From the NCBI RefSeq assembly GCF_024868665.1, contig NC_079914.1, forward strand, positions 2,438,896 through 2,502,895: a stretch of DNA of 64,000 nucleotides, read 5' to 3'. This stretch comes from Triplophysa rosa. Lineage: Eukaryota; Chordata; Actinopteri; Cypriniformes; Nemacheilidae. The notes under the pieces are model-generated. The model was not told the origin of the DNA. It did no database searches and saw only the letters and a program-made list of their open reading frames with translations. This document shows positions 1 to 10,391 of this stretch, in pieces. Within the stretch, counting starts at the first letter, position 1. The number at the start of each line of letters is the position of its first letter. The position numbers and the translations under genes were made by a program.

Positions 1-442
1 TTCGGACAAAGAATGTTTAGCTTAGAAGGAATCCCCTCCTTCCATGAATAGCCAGAAGGCACCCCCTTCCTCCTACCCTATATATATATATAATAGCCGC
101 AATGTATAGTGAGCTTAACACTTCACAATTCTTGATTTTGTGGGCTTGTATTTATTTATGCGGAAATTAAATCTAACATCAGCAACACTGTCAGCAAGAT
201 GCAGTTTTAATGTTGACGAGTGAACATCCAATGTAAGAGGCTAAACATTTAATATTTTTAAACTGATTTACATAGAATGATAATACAACTGAAGTATTAT
301 CCAATGATGAAAACTACAAAACGCTTGTTGGAATGAAAAATATATAAACGTGATTCATGTAGTACATCAGTGTGACTAGACAAGAAACATTAACAGAGCT
401 GTTTTAGGTTTTATTAGGGATAGGGTTAGGGAGAAATACATT
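1..442. repeat. AT-rich intergenic DNA with a dispersed-repeat piece
   Basis: No gene is visible. About 170-255 resembles the reverse complement of about 15290-15370, which lies inside the hAT element at 14552-16376; both carry the words TGTTTAGCCTCTTACATTG or its complement. This marks it as a fragment of a dispersed repeat. The rest is unassigned AT-rich sequence. Confidence 0.4.
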
Positions 443-604
443 TACAGTTCTTCTCGATTGCTAACACACAATTCATGGAGCAATTCACAATTTTCTGACA
501 ACTATAAACACATTCTCAGAACAATACACTAACTTGTGCAAACCCCACGCAAAACAGCCTCATTTTGCAAGGGTTTAACCATGTTCTCATTCAGAAAACA
601 CACA
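443..604 (+). mobile_element. Truncated copy of the TA-flanked 'CAGTTTTTCTCGATTG' element
   Basis: Begins with TA followed by a terminus close to CAGTTTTTCTCGATTG and matches the first ~160 bp of the complete copy at 12061-13217, including the shared stretch ACTATAAACACATTCTCAGA. It is cut off at 604, exactly where the gypsy LTR begins. Confidence 0.7.
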
Positions 605-930
605 TGTCAGGATCTGGGACTATTGGTTCTTGTTTTTTGCCACTAGAGGTCACTGTTTCACCTGTTGTTCACATTAGCGTCATTGTCTTCACCTGTGCCT
701 CATTTCTCCCCAGTGTATTTAAGTTGCCCTTTGTTCTCTGTCCTGTGCTTGGTGTTTAACGTCCAGTAGCCTACCTTTCGAGCAGTCTCTAGTTTTTCTG
801 GTATGTCTTCAGTCTCAAGTTTCTTTTGATATGTTTCTTTTTCAAACCTTGGACATTGTGGGGTTTTTTTTGGCACCTTTTTTATTAAAAGAAAAGACTT
901 ATTCACTCCTAGTCCTCTTGAGTGCGTCTC
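605..930 (+). repeat. 5' LTR of the gypsy element, internally deleted
   Basis: Nearly identical to 2915-3445 for the first ~250 bp, then jumps from a poly-T/G run straight to TTGGCACCTTTTTTATTAAA. The deletion lies between two T-runs, so replication slippage or microhomology repair is likely. The end coordinate is approximate because the 3' end merges into pol sequence. Confidence 0.8.
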
Positions 931-949
931 TCTCTCAGCCCCTCTGTCG

Positions 950-2902
950 GCCCTCACCAAGGGGAAGAACACGCACTTCCAGTGGAGTTCCGAAGCTGAG
1001 CTGGCATTTAATGAACTCAAGTGTCTTTTCACCTCAGCACCCATTCTCACCGTTCCCGTATCTAACAAGCCTTTCATGGTGGAGGTGGATGCTTCGTACG
1101 TAGGAGTGGGAGCAGTGCTCTCTCAAAGAGGTGATGACAACAGGCTTCACCCATTCGCCTATTTCTCTCGCCGCCTTACACCCTCGGAGAGGAATTACCA
1201 TGTGGGAGACAAGGAGCTACTGGCAGTTAAATTAGCTCTGGAGGAATGGAGACACTGGCTTGAGGGGGCCAGACATCCTTTCCAAGTTCTTACTGACCAC
1301 AAGAACTTGGAATACATCCAACAAGCCAAGAGACTCAACCCCCGCCAGGCACGCTGGTCTCTCTTTTTTAACCGTTTCTAATTCATCCTGTCTTACCGTC
1401 CTGGTTCAAAGAACCTCAAGCCTGATGCCCTGTCTCGAGTCTACGCCAACAGTAACCAAGAAGGTCCTATCACGCCTATTATTCCCGAGTCTAAAGTTGT
1501 GGCTCCTATGAGGTGGGAGGTGGAATCAGCCGTAAGACGCGCACAGACTCAAGAACCAGATCCGGGAGGAGGTCCCAACAACCGCCTATTCGTTCCGAAG
1601 TCTGTGCGTTCCAAGATTCTCCAATGGGGTCACTCCTCTCGTTTGACCTGTCACCCAGGCACTGACCGCACCCTTGAGTTCCTCCAAAGGAGATTTTGGT
1701 GGCCAAGTATGAGGAAGGATACTAAGACTTTCGTGAAGGCTTGCACCACATGCAATCAGGGGAAAGTTCCCCATCAGGCACCCCTTGGATTACTCCACCC
1801 GTTATCCATTCCGAGACGACCCTGGTCCCACTTATCTATGGATTTTATCACTGGACTCCCACCATCTCGAGGTAATACCACTATTATGGTCATAGTCGAC
1901 AGGTTTTCAAAGGCCGCCAAATTTATCCCCCTACCCAAATTACCTACAGCCAAACAGACTGCCGAATTGGTGACTAACCATGTGTTCCGAGTGTTTGGCA
2001 TCCCACAGGACATAGTCTCGGATCGAGGACCCCAGTTCTCCTCCCGCTTTTGGCGAGCCTTCTGCCAACTCCTTGGGGTGTCAGTGAGCCTCTCCTCGGG
2101 CTTCCATCCTGAGTCTAATGGTCAGACAGAGAGGGTGAACCAGGACCTAGAGACCACCCTGAGATGCATGGCGGCCAATAACCCCTCTTCTTGGTCCACG
2201 TTCATCATGTGGGCGGAATATGACCACAACACTTTGCTCAGCTCTGCCACAGGCAAGTCCCCCTTCGAGTGCCAGTTCGGATACTGTCCCCCACTGTTCC
2301 CGGAACAAGAGATCGAGGTTGGAGTTCCCTCGGCGCAGTTATTCGCCCGTCGCTGTCGTCGGACGTGGTTACTAGTCCGCCGCAAGCTCCTCAGAGTTTC
2401 TCAGCTGTACCACAGGCAAGCCAACCGCAAACGCAGACCAGCTCCCACTCTCCGTCCTGGATAAAGCGTCTGGCTGTCCACTAGGAACCTCCCCCTCCGA
2501 GTCGAGTCCCGCAAACTGGCCCAACGCTACATAGGCCCCTTCAAAGTAGCAAGGAGAGTAAACCCTGTAACTTATCGTTTATACCTACCCAGATCTTTAA
2601 GGATCAATCCCACCTTTCATGTTTCCCTGTTAAAACCTGTTGTCTTCTCTCCTTTTGCTCCGACAGGCAGACCTCCTCCTCCGCCTCGCATGATCGGAGG
2701 CCGGCCAGCGTACACAGTCCACCGCATACTGGACTCCCGTTGAGTACAAAGATCACTTCAGTATCTTGTGGACTGGGAAGGCTATGGCCCGGAGGAGCGC
2801 TCCTGGGTTCCTGCTAAGGACATTTTGGACCCGGATCTCATCCGAGCTTTCCACGCTCTTAGACCCGATCGTCCTAGAGGGAACTTCAGGAGCCGTTCCT
2901 AG
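950..2902 (+). pseudogene. Gypsy pol fragment: RNase H, integrase, chromodomain
   Basis: One reading frame can be followed from 950 to the TAG at 2900-2902, interrupted only by in-frame stops at 1379 (TAA), 2462 (TAA) and 2741 (TGA). No frameshift is needed. In order it holds the end of the RT connection, RNase H (VEVDAS start, TDHKNLEYI), the integrase zinc motif (H...H...CTTC), the DDE core ([11 protein letters not shown] and NGQTERVNQ give the catalytic D, D and E) and a C-terminal chromodomain (YLVDWEGYG, then RSWVPA). The usual upstream gag, protease and RT palm are absent, so the element cannot move on its own. This is typical of chromodomain-bearing Ty3/gypsy elements of fish. The assignment is firm; the subfamily is not determined. 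Confidence 0.92.
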
Positions 2903-2914
2903 AGGAGGGGGTCC

Positions 2915-3445
2915 TGTCAGGATCTGGGACTATTGTTTCTTGTTTTTTGCCACTAGAGGTCACTGTTTCACCTGTTGTTCACATTAGCGTCATTGTCTTC
3001 ACCTGTGCCTCATTTCTCCCCAGTGTATTTAAGTTGCCCTTTGTTCTCTGTCCTGTGCTTGGTGTTTAACGTCCAGTAGCCTACCTTTCGAGCAGTCTCT
3101 AGTTTTTCTGGTATGTCTTCAGTCTCAAGTTTCTTTTGATATGTTTCTTTTTCAAACCTTGGACATTGTGGGGTTTTTTTTGTTGTACTTATTGAAGATC
3201 TTTTTGTTTGACTCATCCCGCTTGGATTACGTTTGTTTTGTTTTTTCTTCTTTTTGGATTTACCTTCTCATCCCTATTGGATTACCTTGTTTTGCTGGAT
3301 TTGTTTTTTGGCACCTTTTTTATTAAAAGAAAAGACTTATTCACCCCTAGTCTCTCTCTGTTGGGTTCATCATTTCCCCTGTGGCTCTGCGGGAGATAAG
3401 AAGTCTCATACATCGGAGACCCGAGTTCGAGCCTCGCCACTGACA
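2915..3445 (+). repeat. 3' LTR of the gypsy element
   Basis: Complete TG...CA LTR of 531 bp. It contains a polyadenylation-like ATTAAA (in TTTTTTATTAAAAGAAAAG) and ends in ...CGCCACTGACA. Confidence 0.85.
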
Positions 3446-3509
3446 CTTTTAAACATGAGTATCTTTACTTCTACTTAAGTAAAGGATGTGTGTACTTTTG
3501 CCATCTCTG
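3446..3509 (-). mobile_element. Terminal fragment of the hAT family seen at 14552
   Basis: Reverse complement of the left end of the element at 14552-16376: it reads CTTTACTTCTACTTAAGTAA and ends CCATCTCTG, which is the complement of CAGAGATGG. Only about 64 bp survive, abutting the gypsy 3' LTR. Confidence 0.75.
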
Positions 3510-3520
3510 TTTATAATATT

Positions 3521-3832
3521 CTTGACCTGGCCGCAATAAATGCTTCCATCCTGTTCCAGAAATGCACAAATGAGAAAATGTCACGGAGGACCTTCATTTT
3601 GCGACTCGCAAATTAACTTCTTTCTGGCCACATGAGAGCAAAAGCCACACCGCTGGTGCGAGAGCCAGGACCCAGGCAGGAGCAGCAGCAGCAGATGGAG
3701 AGGAGAAGGCAGTGCCAAGTGCGAAGAGACTGCAAGAAAAACAAAACAAGGGACACTTGTGACAAATGTCACAAGGTAGTATGTGGGAGCTGCACATGGA
3801 AGGTACAGATTGCCTGTGTTGACTGTGAATAA
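3521..3832 (+). pseudogene. piggyBac-like transposase C-terminal relic
   Basis: One frame reads LDLAAINASILFQKC, then a basic stretch with one in-frame TAA (about 3614), then a Cys-rich tail with DTCDKCHKVVCGSC and CVDC before the stop at 3832. A 'D(L/I)AA(I/V)NA' segment followed by a short basic linker and a C-terminal Cys-rich zinc finger is the arrangement of piggyBac (PGBD-type) transposases. The catalytic region is absent, so this is a dead fragment. The identification rests on remembered family pattern only. Confidence 0.55.
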
Positions 3833-4585
3833 TCGATCCACATGAGGCAGTGAACAATGGGCGGCGTTTGCCCCCAAACAACAAGATGCCTTGTTCAAGT
3901 GAAAATGTTCATGATGAATTTACAGCACAATATTTTCATTATAATAAAAAAAATGTTTGCTCACTATAATACAGATTTCTAGATCAGTTCATTTTCCGTT
4001 TTTGATCTTGCTTATTTTGTCATATGTCCCTATGAGGGTTTTTACTATGCACTGAAATCCAAACTGTTAATATTTTATTACTTATTATATTATAAAAAAA
4101 TATTTTACTTAATTTTATCTACTACTAATATATGTAGTTAGCAGGCTCCCCAATAGGTTCTTTGGCTGACAATGAACTAATACATTTTTGCATTCGTATA
4201 TCAATTTTGTGTCCTGCTGTTTATTATTACCTAACAAAACACATCCGTTTATTCATACATTTTGATTCCATTGGTGGGTGCGATTCGTGTGATTCAAATA
4301 TAGCTCCTCAGTGTTGTAAAATCCAAAAGTCAAAATATATTGAAAAAGGATAGATGTTATTTTTTCCAAAATTCACAACATTTTTATCTAACAAAATATT
4401 CTGCATCAATCCATATTTGTTGCCGTTTAGACTTTCAAAAACAACATTTTCACTGCAGTGAAAAAACTTCTCTTCCGCTTGCTGGACACAAAGCGAGGCA
4501 CCTTTCTGTGCGGTGTCGTGTCTTTTGCAAAATAAATACAAAAAGGAAACATGTAGGCCTACATTTTTTATTCGAATAAGGACTT
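3833..4585. other. No gene seen; AT-rich intergenic
   Basis: AT-rich sequence without a convincing coding region or terminal repeat. Short open frames here show no codon bias or recognisable motif. Confidence 0.4.
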
Positions 4586-4726
4586 AGAGTCTGTTATACA
4601 TGCTTTTATTTCTACTTGGCTGGACTATTGCAATGCTTTATACTTAGGAATAAATTAATCTCTGGTCATGTGTCTTCAGTATGTTCAGAATGCTGCAGCA
4701 AGACTTTTAACTAAAACTAGAAAGTG
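4586..4726 (+). pseudogene. LINE reverse transcriptase C-terminal fragment
   Basis: Translates to a peptide with WLDYCNALYLG and VQNAAARLLTKTRK, the signature block downstream of RT in L2/Rex-like fish LINEs and present in the other LINEs of this window (e.g. 14160-14285 and 17380-17480). A TAA interrupts it. It ends where the DIRS terminal fragment begins. Confidence 0.7.
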
Positions 4727-5328
4727 CCGGGCGGCTTCTCGCCATTTAGAGAATTAGGCCTCCGCCCGTGACGGCCGGCGTTAGGGGGCTTCCCAACTTT
4801 TTGTGGAAAGCTCTGGGTCCCCCTTCCTCTCCACTGGAAGGTCATAATTTCGCGTTAGCGTGTTCGTCTGACTCGCCCAGGCCAGTCAACGTCGCTCCGC
4901 AGAGATTGTGACGCGGCTCAGTGCTGTGGCGTTTTCCATAGGAACCCCATTCTGTCGGTTCGACACAACGTCGAGAGACCGACAGAAAGGGAACGTCTTG
5001 GTTACGGATGTAACCTCGGTTCCCTGATGGAGGGAACGAGACGTTGTGTCCCTCATGCCACAACACTGGCCGCCCACCCCAGCGGTCGGGGGAGGATGCT
5101 TTAGGCTCCTCAGACCAAAGGTGAATGAATTAGCACGCCGGCTTCCCTCTTATACCCGGACATCCGGGGAGGAGCCCGGCATGCAAATTTGATTCGCCAA
5201 TTTTTCATTGGCCTTTTCTAAATACTCAGAAGATGATAGGTTCTCAAGACAAACCCCATTCTGTCGGTTCGACACAACGTCTCGTTCCCTCCATCAGTGA
5301 ACCGAGGTTACATCCGTAACCAAGACGT
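4727..5328 (-). mobile_element. Isolated DIRS-type terminal segment
   Basis: Matches, in reverse complement, the left terminal region (22870 to about 23460) of the large DIRS element. It includes GGCGGCTTCTCGC, the GTCGGTTCGACACAACGTC block and the inverted pair GGATGTAACCTCGGTTCCC ... GGTTACATCCGTAACC. It carries no coding region. It is a terminus-only relic or a non-autonomous derivative, with the same internal inverted repeat of about 340 bp. Confidence 0.75.
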
Positions 5329-6732
5329 TTTCTCCTTTACTGGATTTTAAAGTGGATAACTCCTTATTCAATGAGAATTTCAAGCAGAATCAATGTATCT
5401 GATTGACAAAAGTAAACAGCAATATCCAATAAAATAAAATATTACATGTAATACACACTGAGCTCAGTTTTCAATTTCAAAATTTGCATCAATGATCTGA
5501 TTAGTCCACCTTAATCTTGCAGTTGTGTCTCTGAGATGTATCAGTCCCATGTACTCAGAGAAATCAGCCTCAATGAGTGAACTCTTACTTTTCCTAACTG
5601 TCTTTCCTGTTTTCCAGGGCCATGTTTCCAGCATCAAGGTAGGAGGCTCGCCATCAATTATGGAAGAAAATCCTCACAAAAAGAAACCTGGCCTGACCAC
5701 AGAATAGATTCAGATTTGTATACCAATAAATGATTTACCAGAAAATATAAATCACAAGAAACAAATAAAATACATAAACATACATGTCACATCATAAGTA
5801 ATATTATATTCATTTCTGTCCATTCATGTATTTTTCCTCTATTTCCTTTTTATACAGGCACACTTAACCAAAATGGCGACTGCAACTGCAGTGAACATGC
5901 AACACACCACGCGGCCTGACCTAATCATGCTGTGCTAAACAATCCAACCCAGTGTTTCCCTTACCATTACCTTAGGGGGTGCCCCGCCTCTCCAACGGCA
6001 CCTCCTGCCCCCCCTTGAAGGTCAAGTTAATTTAATTTTTTATGTAGCGTTAGATCACAAGAGAAGTCATTTAAGATTACCTTTCCTATATAACATGTAT
6101 ATACCTTGTTCTCGTACTAAAACTAAATAGCATTATGTTATTAATCTTATTTACATGGCGGCATGTCATTTCTGTTTCTACGTCTTTGCAATTCTCCCCT
6201 GCTCTCTGTATCGAGTTACGACCCGAAGCCAGACACGTGCACGCACATACACAGGTAAGCACACTTTCACCAGCGGACAGAGAGCGAGTGTGGGAAAATA
6301 TGTCGCGTCAACCACCTGAAAAGCAGATAAAAAAAAATGCATTTTTAAACGCTCCCAGGGTGGTGAAAATACGCATGCCCTGCCCCTGACAAGCAACAGT
6401 CCAGTTACCACCGGATGACAGGTTTTCACCCAGCTTATCCTTCATTCCATCCGGACCGCAAGACACAATGAACCATTAAAAAAATCAGACTATTTCTGTG
6501 GTTTAAATTGAGCAGCGGCGCGCGTCTACATAACTGAGTTGTATACATCACGCGCACTCAGGGACATTTATGTTGATTATATTCTGTAGTGTATGGAGTG
6601 TTTAAGAAACTCCGGGATTGTTAATAATGTCCATTCTAAGAGAGTAACTCTTTGTATTGTTTTGGTTGGCCAACGCAGCTTCAGGGACAGTGAGATACCT
6701 TGTAACCCTAGAAAGTAAGTGGAATAGGCAAG
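5329..6732. other. No gene seen; intergenic
   Basis: AT-rich, with a short GC-richer patch near 5980-6010. I see no conserved protein motif, clear transposon terminus or RNA gene. A mini-exon-like signal near 5615-5640 is listed under rejected items. Confidence 0.4.
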
Positions 6733-6960
6733 ATGGCTGGAAACATTGGAATAATTGAGTCATTTTACAGTGCCACGGATGATTGGACAATGTACTGTGA
6801 ACGAATCGAGCAGTATTTCGCAGCTAACGATATCGATGTACAAATAAATAAAGCGTGTCAGTATTGTTGAGTCCAATTGGGGGAAAAGCTTATGCATTGC
6901 TGAGAAGTTCAAAAGAACGCTCAGACATGCAAATGCCGACGGACTGTCACATTTACCCCT
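6733..6960 (+). pseudogene. Gypsy-type gag N-terminal fragment
   Basis: An ATG at 6733 opens a frame reading MAGNIGIIESFYSATDDW then YCERIEQYFAAN, followed by a TGA (about 6868) and a frameshift into GGKAYALLRSS. This matches the capsid-like gag start of Ty3/gypsy elements whose polyproteins resemble 'K02A2.6-like' fish entries. No protease or RT follows; the next recognisable item is an LTR at 7201. Confidence 0.65.
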
Positions 6961-7200
6961 AAATGGTCACGGCCTAGAGTCAACAATGGAAAGCACAGCC
7001 CTAGATGTCAGACCTTTGGACGTGTGTGGACTTTTGTGTTCCCCAGTTTTGCCTTCCTCGTGTGGACTCTTGTGCTCCCTCCCCACTTTTATGGTTATTG
7101 TAAATATCATGTCACCTTGTTTTTTGGTCACGTCACAGTCTGTCTTGTCTTGTTTGTTCCTTGAGGAGCATCAGGTTTCCGCTCCTTAAGGAGGGGCTTC

Positions 7201-7716
7201 TGTCATGGTTCTGCCCCATCTTGTCTTGCTTTTCTTGATCTTGTGGCAGAGCCATGGCAGAACCTCTTGTTTCATGTGGAGAGAGGCGTTTTGGCCCTTT
7301 TGGCTTGCCATACTCTCTCCTTGTCTCGTCATTGGTCCTGCCCTCTTGTTTCCTCGTTAGTGCTCGTTATTAGTTCATGCCCGCACCTGTTACCTCTTGA
7401 TTTATCCCCTTTATAATGCCCTTGTGTTTTCTGCCCCGTGCTGGTTCATTGTGTACTGTCACTTGTTTCATGTGGGTGAGTCCCTGTCTTGTTAGTGTAG
7501 TTTAGTCTTTTGTAATGTATGGTAAATGTTATTTTTTAGTCCTGTCTAGTTTAGTGTAGGTAGTTTTTGTTCCTGTTGTAGATTCCCCTGTTTTGTTATG
7601 TTACCCCCACGTGGGTCTTTGTTTTGTATTTTTGTTATTAAAATGTCTTGTTAACCCCTTACCCGCTGTCTGCACTTGGGTCCTCTGTCCGTGTCTCACC
7701 TCCCCGTTTTGTGACA
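7201..7716 (+). repeat. 3' LTR of a degraded gypsy element
   Basis: Starts TGTCATGGTTCTGCCCC and ends TTTTGTGACA. It belongs to the LTR family with a 'GTCATGGCTCTGC' start also seen at 10392, 33141, 35396, 36325 and 60303. A polypurine tract (AAGGAGGGGC) directly precedes it, so it is a 3' LTR rather than a solo LTR. AATAAA-like and TATAAT motifs lie inside it. Confidence 0.75.
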
Positions 7717-7721
7717 CTTAA

Positions 7722-8012
7722 TCATATTATTAAAAATAACAGCCAAGCGTCCCCTCCGCGAGTAGTCCTCGGTGTACGTAAAAAATTACATCCTGGAGGT
7801 AACAGTTCAACGAGAGGACTTGAATCAGCAGCACTTAACCAGTTCTCAGTAATAAAGAGAAAGTCCAACCCATGCGATACATAAAAGTAATTTAAAATGA
7901 ATGTCTTGTTAATAACTGAGCATGCATTTATCAAAATGATATGCACCGGTTTTGACTCGTCAAATTGGTTAGAAGAATCAGCACTTAGCTTCATTGATAC
8001 AATTTGACTCAA
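7722..8012 (-). pseudogene. LINE endonuclease fragment
   Basis: The frame reads INACSVINKTFILNYF, then HGLDFLFITENWLS, then SPLVELLPPGCNF: the N-terminal part of an apurinic-type (EEP) endonuclease, where 'N.RS..NK' and 'D....TE.WL' are the conserved blocks. It is truncated on both sides, and the RT domain is not adjacent. Confidence 0.7.
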
Positions 8013-8455
8013 AGGTCGCAGATTTGATAAAACAACTCCTCTACGTTTAATCCCTCGCTGCGTAGCCCAGGGTTAATGTCCACGTTAATGTGACTGGAAA
8101 GACAGGTGCCAAAAAGGAAATCCGCAACTCAGTTTCACAATAGCTCCAGCCCGAGTGCCTCATCTCCTCCGATGTCTCCTCTTCCAGCACTCACAGCCGG
8201 CTGCATAACAGGCCTTCACAGGTGCTTGAATCTTGCGTAACTGTTCAAAAAACAGCTTCATATGCAAATCGTGGCTGCACATATCCAGAGCCGGAGTCTG
8301 CAGGCTTAGCAGCATAAAACGGTCATAGACCAACTGTGAACAATCCAAGCAATTTATAAACACATAGAAGTAAAACAAACAAACAAAGGACAAACATCCT
8401 GAATGCAGAGCGACGGCAAGCCAACACAATTTCTCAATCAATGAGAAATACCAAC
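8013..8455. other. No gene seen between LINE and gypsy fragments
   Basis: Unassigned sequence. Open frames on the minus strand lack a known motif. Confidence 0.3.
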
Positions 8456-9900
8456 AGATAGGGTGAAGAAGAGGGCCCACCGAGCTTGACGAGGATCAAG
8501 TCTCTTGGCCTCACGGAGATAGGTTGCGATGATCCATGAGTACAGTGAAGGGAAGGTGGTCCCCCTCCAGCCAGTGTCTCCATTCCTCTAGGGCAGTGGT
8601 CACCAACCCTGCTCCTGGAGATCGACTGTCCTGCAGACTGCAGCTCCAACCCTGCTTCAGCAGACCTGTCTGTAATTATCAAGCAAACCTGAACACCTTG
8701 ATTAGATAGTTCAGGTGTGTTTGTTTGGGGTTGGAGCTGAAATCTTCAGGACGGTCGATCTCCAGGAGCAGGGTTGGTGACCACTGCTCTAGGGCGAGCT
8801 TGATGGCTAGGAGTACTCTGTTGCCAATGTCATAATTCTATTCTGCCGGGGAAAGCTTCCAGGAGAAGAAGGCGCATGGATGTAGCTTGGGCAGAGCTGG
8901 GACAAAATGGTTCCCTCTCCTGACGTGGAGGCATCTACCTCCACCACGAAGGGTATTTTGGTGATCTGGATGGACCCGGAGTGGGGCCGAGGTGAACGCT
9001 TGTTGGAGGGTTTTCATGGCTGTGGTTGGGGCTGGGTTCCTGGACAGATACTTAGGTTTTTCCTTCAGGAGGTTGGTGAGGGCTGCAGTGATGAAGCTGT
9101 AATTTTGAATGAACCGGAGGTAGAAGTTGGAATATCAGAAGAATCTTTGGAGTTCTTTTATGGTGGTGGGAATGAGTCAGGAGTTAATTGCTTCCACCTT
9201 CCTCTCGTCCATCTGGATACGTTGCGCACTGATCTTGTATCCTAGAAACTGGATGGCGGGCTGATGGAAGGTGCATTTCTTGGCCTTTAGGTAGAGGTGG
9301 TGCGTGTGGAGCCGCTGGAGGACCTCAGAGATGTGCTGGTGATGTTTGGCCTCGGGAGTACACCAGGATGTCATCGATTTAGACCAGCACGAAGCGGTGC
9401 TGGAACATGACTTCCGGAACACCTCGGTCATGTATCCCTGGAATACGGAGGGGGCATTGACCAGACCATAGGGCATGACTAGGTATTTGTAGTGTCCAGT
9501 AAGGGTGACAAATGCGGTCACATATCCGGATGAGGTTATAAGCACTCCTGAGGTCCAGCTTGGTGAATATCCAGGCTCCGTGAAGCTATTCCAGGGCTAC
9601 TGGGACAAGAGGAAGGGGGTACCGGTATTTGACAGTGATTTTGTTGAGTGATCGGTAGTCTATACAGGGCCGCAAGCCTCCATCCTTTTTGGCCACAAAG
9701 AAGAAGCTGGATGCAGCAGGGGACGTGGAGGGACGGATGTAACCCTGTTTAAGGCTTCTGTGATGCACTCTTCCATGGCCTTCTACTCGGGGATCGAGAA
9801 ATAATATATTTTACCTCTGGAAACTGGTTCATCAGGAATGAGGGCACAGTCCCATGGACGGTGAGGTGGAAGATTTGTTGCTCTCTGGGGGCTGAAGACG
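8456..9900 (-). pseudogene. Gypsy pol fragment: RT and RNase H, split by a MITE
   Basis: Read on the minus strand, 9768-9586 gives [20 protein letters not shown]. Next, 9545-9177 gives YKYLVMPYGLVNAPSVFQ, followed by KKCTFHQPAIQFLGYKIS. After the MITE at 8594-8786, EWRHWLEGG of RNase H follows at about 8590-8560. These are the RT fingers, palm and thumb and the RNase H start of a Ty3/gypsy pol. The catalytic YMDD-like box region is frameshifted. No LTRs belonging to it were found. Confidence 0.85.
8594..8786. mobile_element. 193-bp hAT-type MITE with perfect 8-bp target duplication
   Basis: Terminal inverted repeats CAGTGGTCACCAACCCTGCT ... AGCAGGGTTGGTGACCACTG, flanked by CTCTAGGG at 8586-8593 and again at 8787-8794. 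TIR starting CAG and an 8-bp duplication define the hAT superfamily. It has no coding capacity and sits inside the RNase H segment of the gypsy fragment. Confidence 0.93.
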
Positions 9901-10391
9901 TCTCTGAAGGGGGCATACAATTTTAAATTTCAAGGTACTTTATTGGCATGACTGTGTGTTCTTACAATATTGCCTAAGCATTGAACATATAACAAAAGAC
10001 ATACAAGAAGTACAAACATTAGAGTAAAATTAAAATAAAGTAAGAGATAAAATATAGAATGAAATATAAAATAAAGTGTATGTAAATAAACAAATGAAAT
10101 ATAGAAAATAAAAATCTATATATCAAATGTACATTTCAGGCAGAAACATGAGAATGGAATAAAAGTAAACAGTGTATATGTGCATTTATTTAAGGCAGTA
10201 GTTTGTTTCAGAGTGTAGGCAGCTGATAGATGAATGTAGCAGCAGCTGATGTGTGTCTCTTCTCCCCCAGTAACATTTGCATTTGCTCTGTTTCTGAAGA
10301 CCTGAAACTTTGGCATAAGCTATTACATTTTGTGAAAGTGTTTCTCTCTCACAGCTTTAAATTGATCACAATGAAGGAGAAAGTTTGTCTT
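9901..10391. other. AT-rich stretch with a LINE-tail-like motif
   Basis: No gene. Around 9935-9960 the text reads ATTTCAAGGTACTTTATTGG, a motif I associate with 3' tails of dispersed fish repeats; the rest is A-rich. The assignment is weak. Confidence 0.35.

Larger units (their letters stand above)
605..3445 (+). mobile_element. Ty3/gypsy LTR retrotransposon with large internal deletion
   Basis: Two direct repeats that both start TGTCAGGATCTGGGACTATT bound a pol fragment. The 3' LTR (2915-3445, 531 bp, TG...CA) is complete. The 5' copy (605 to about 930) lacks about 125 bp that are present at about 3189-3311 of the 3' LTR. Gag, protease and most of reverse transcriptase are missing: the 5' LTR runs straight into the RT/RNase H connection at about 950. 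A purine-rich tract (AGAGGAGGGGG) precedes the 3' LTR. The flanks, ACACA on the left and CTTTT on the right, are not a target-site duplication. Confidence 0.9.

Noticed and set aside
5600..5645. Mini-exon-like TTTTCCAG...ATCAAG|GTAGGAG
   Set aside because: Good splice-like borders but only about 21 nt, with no neighbouring exon, motif or conserved frame; likely chance.
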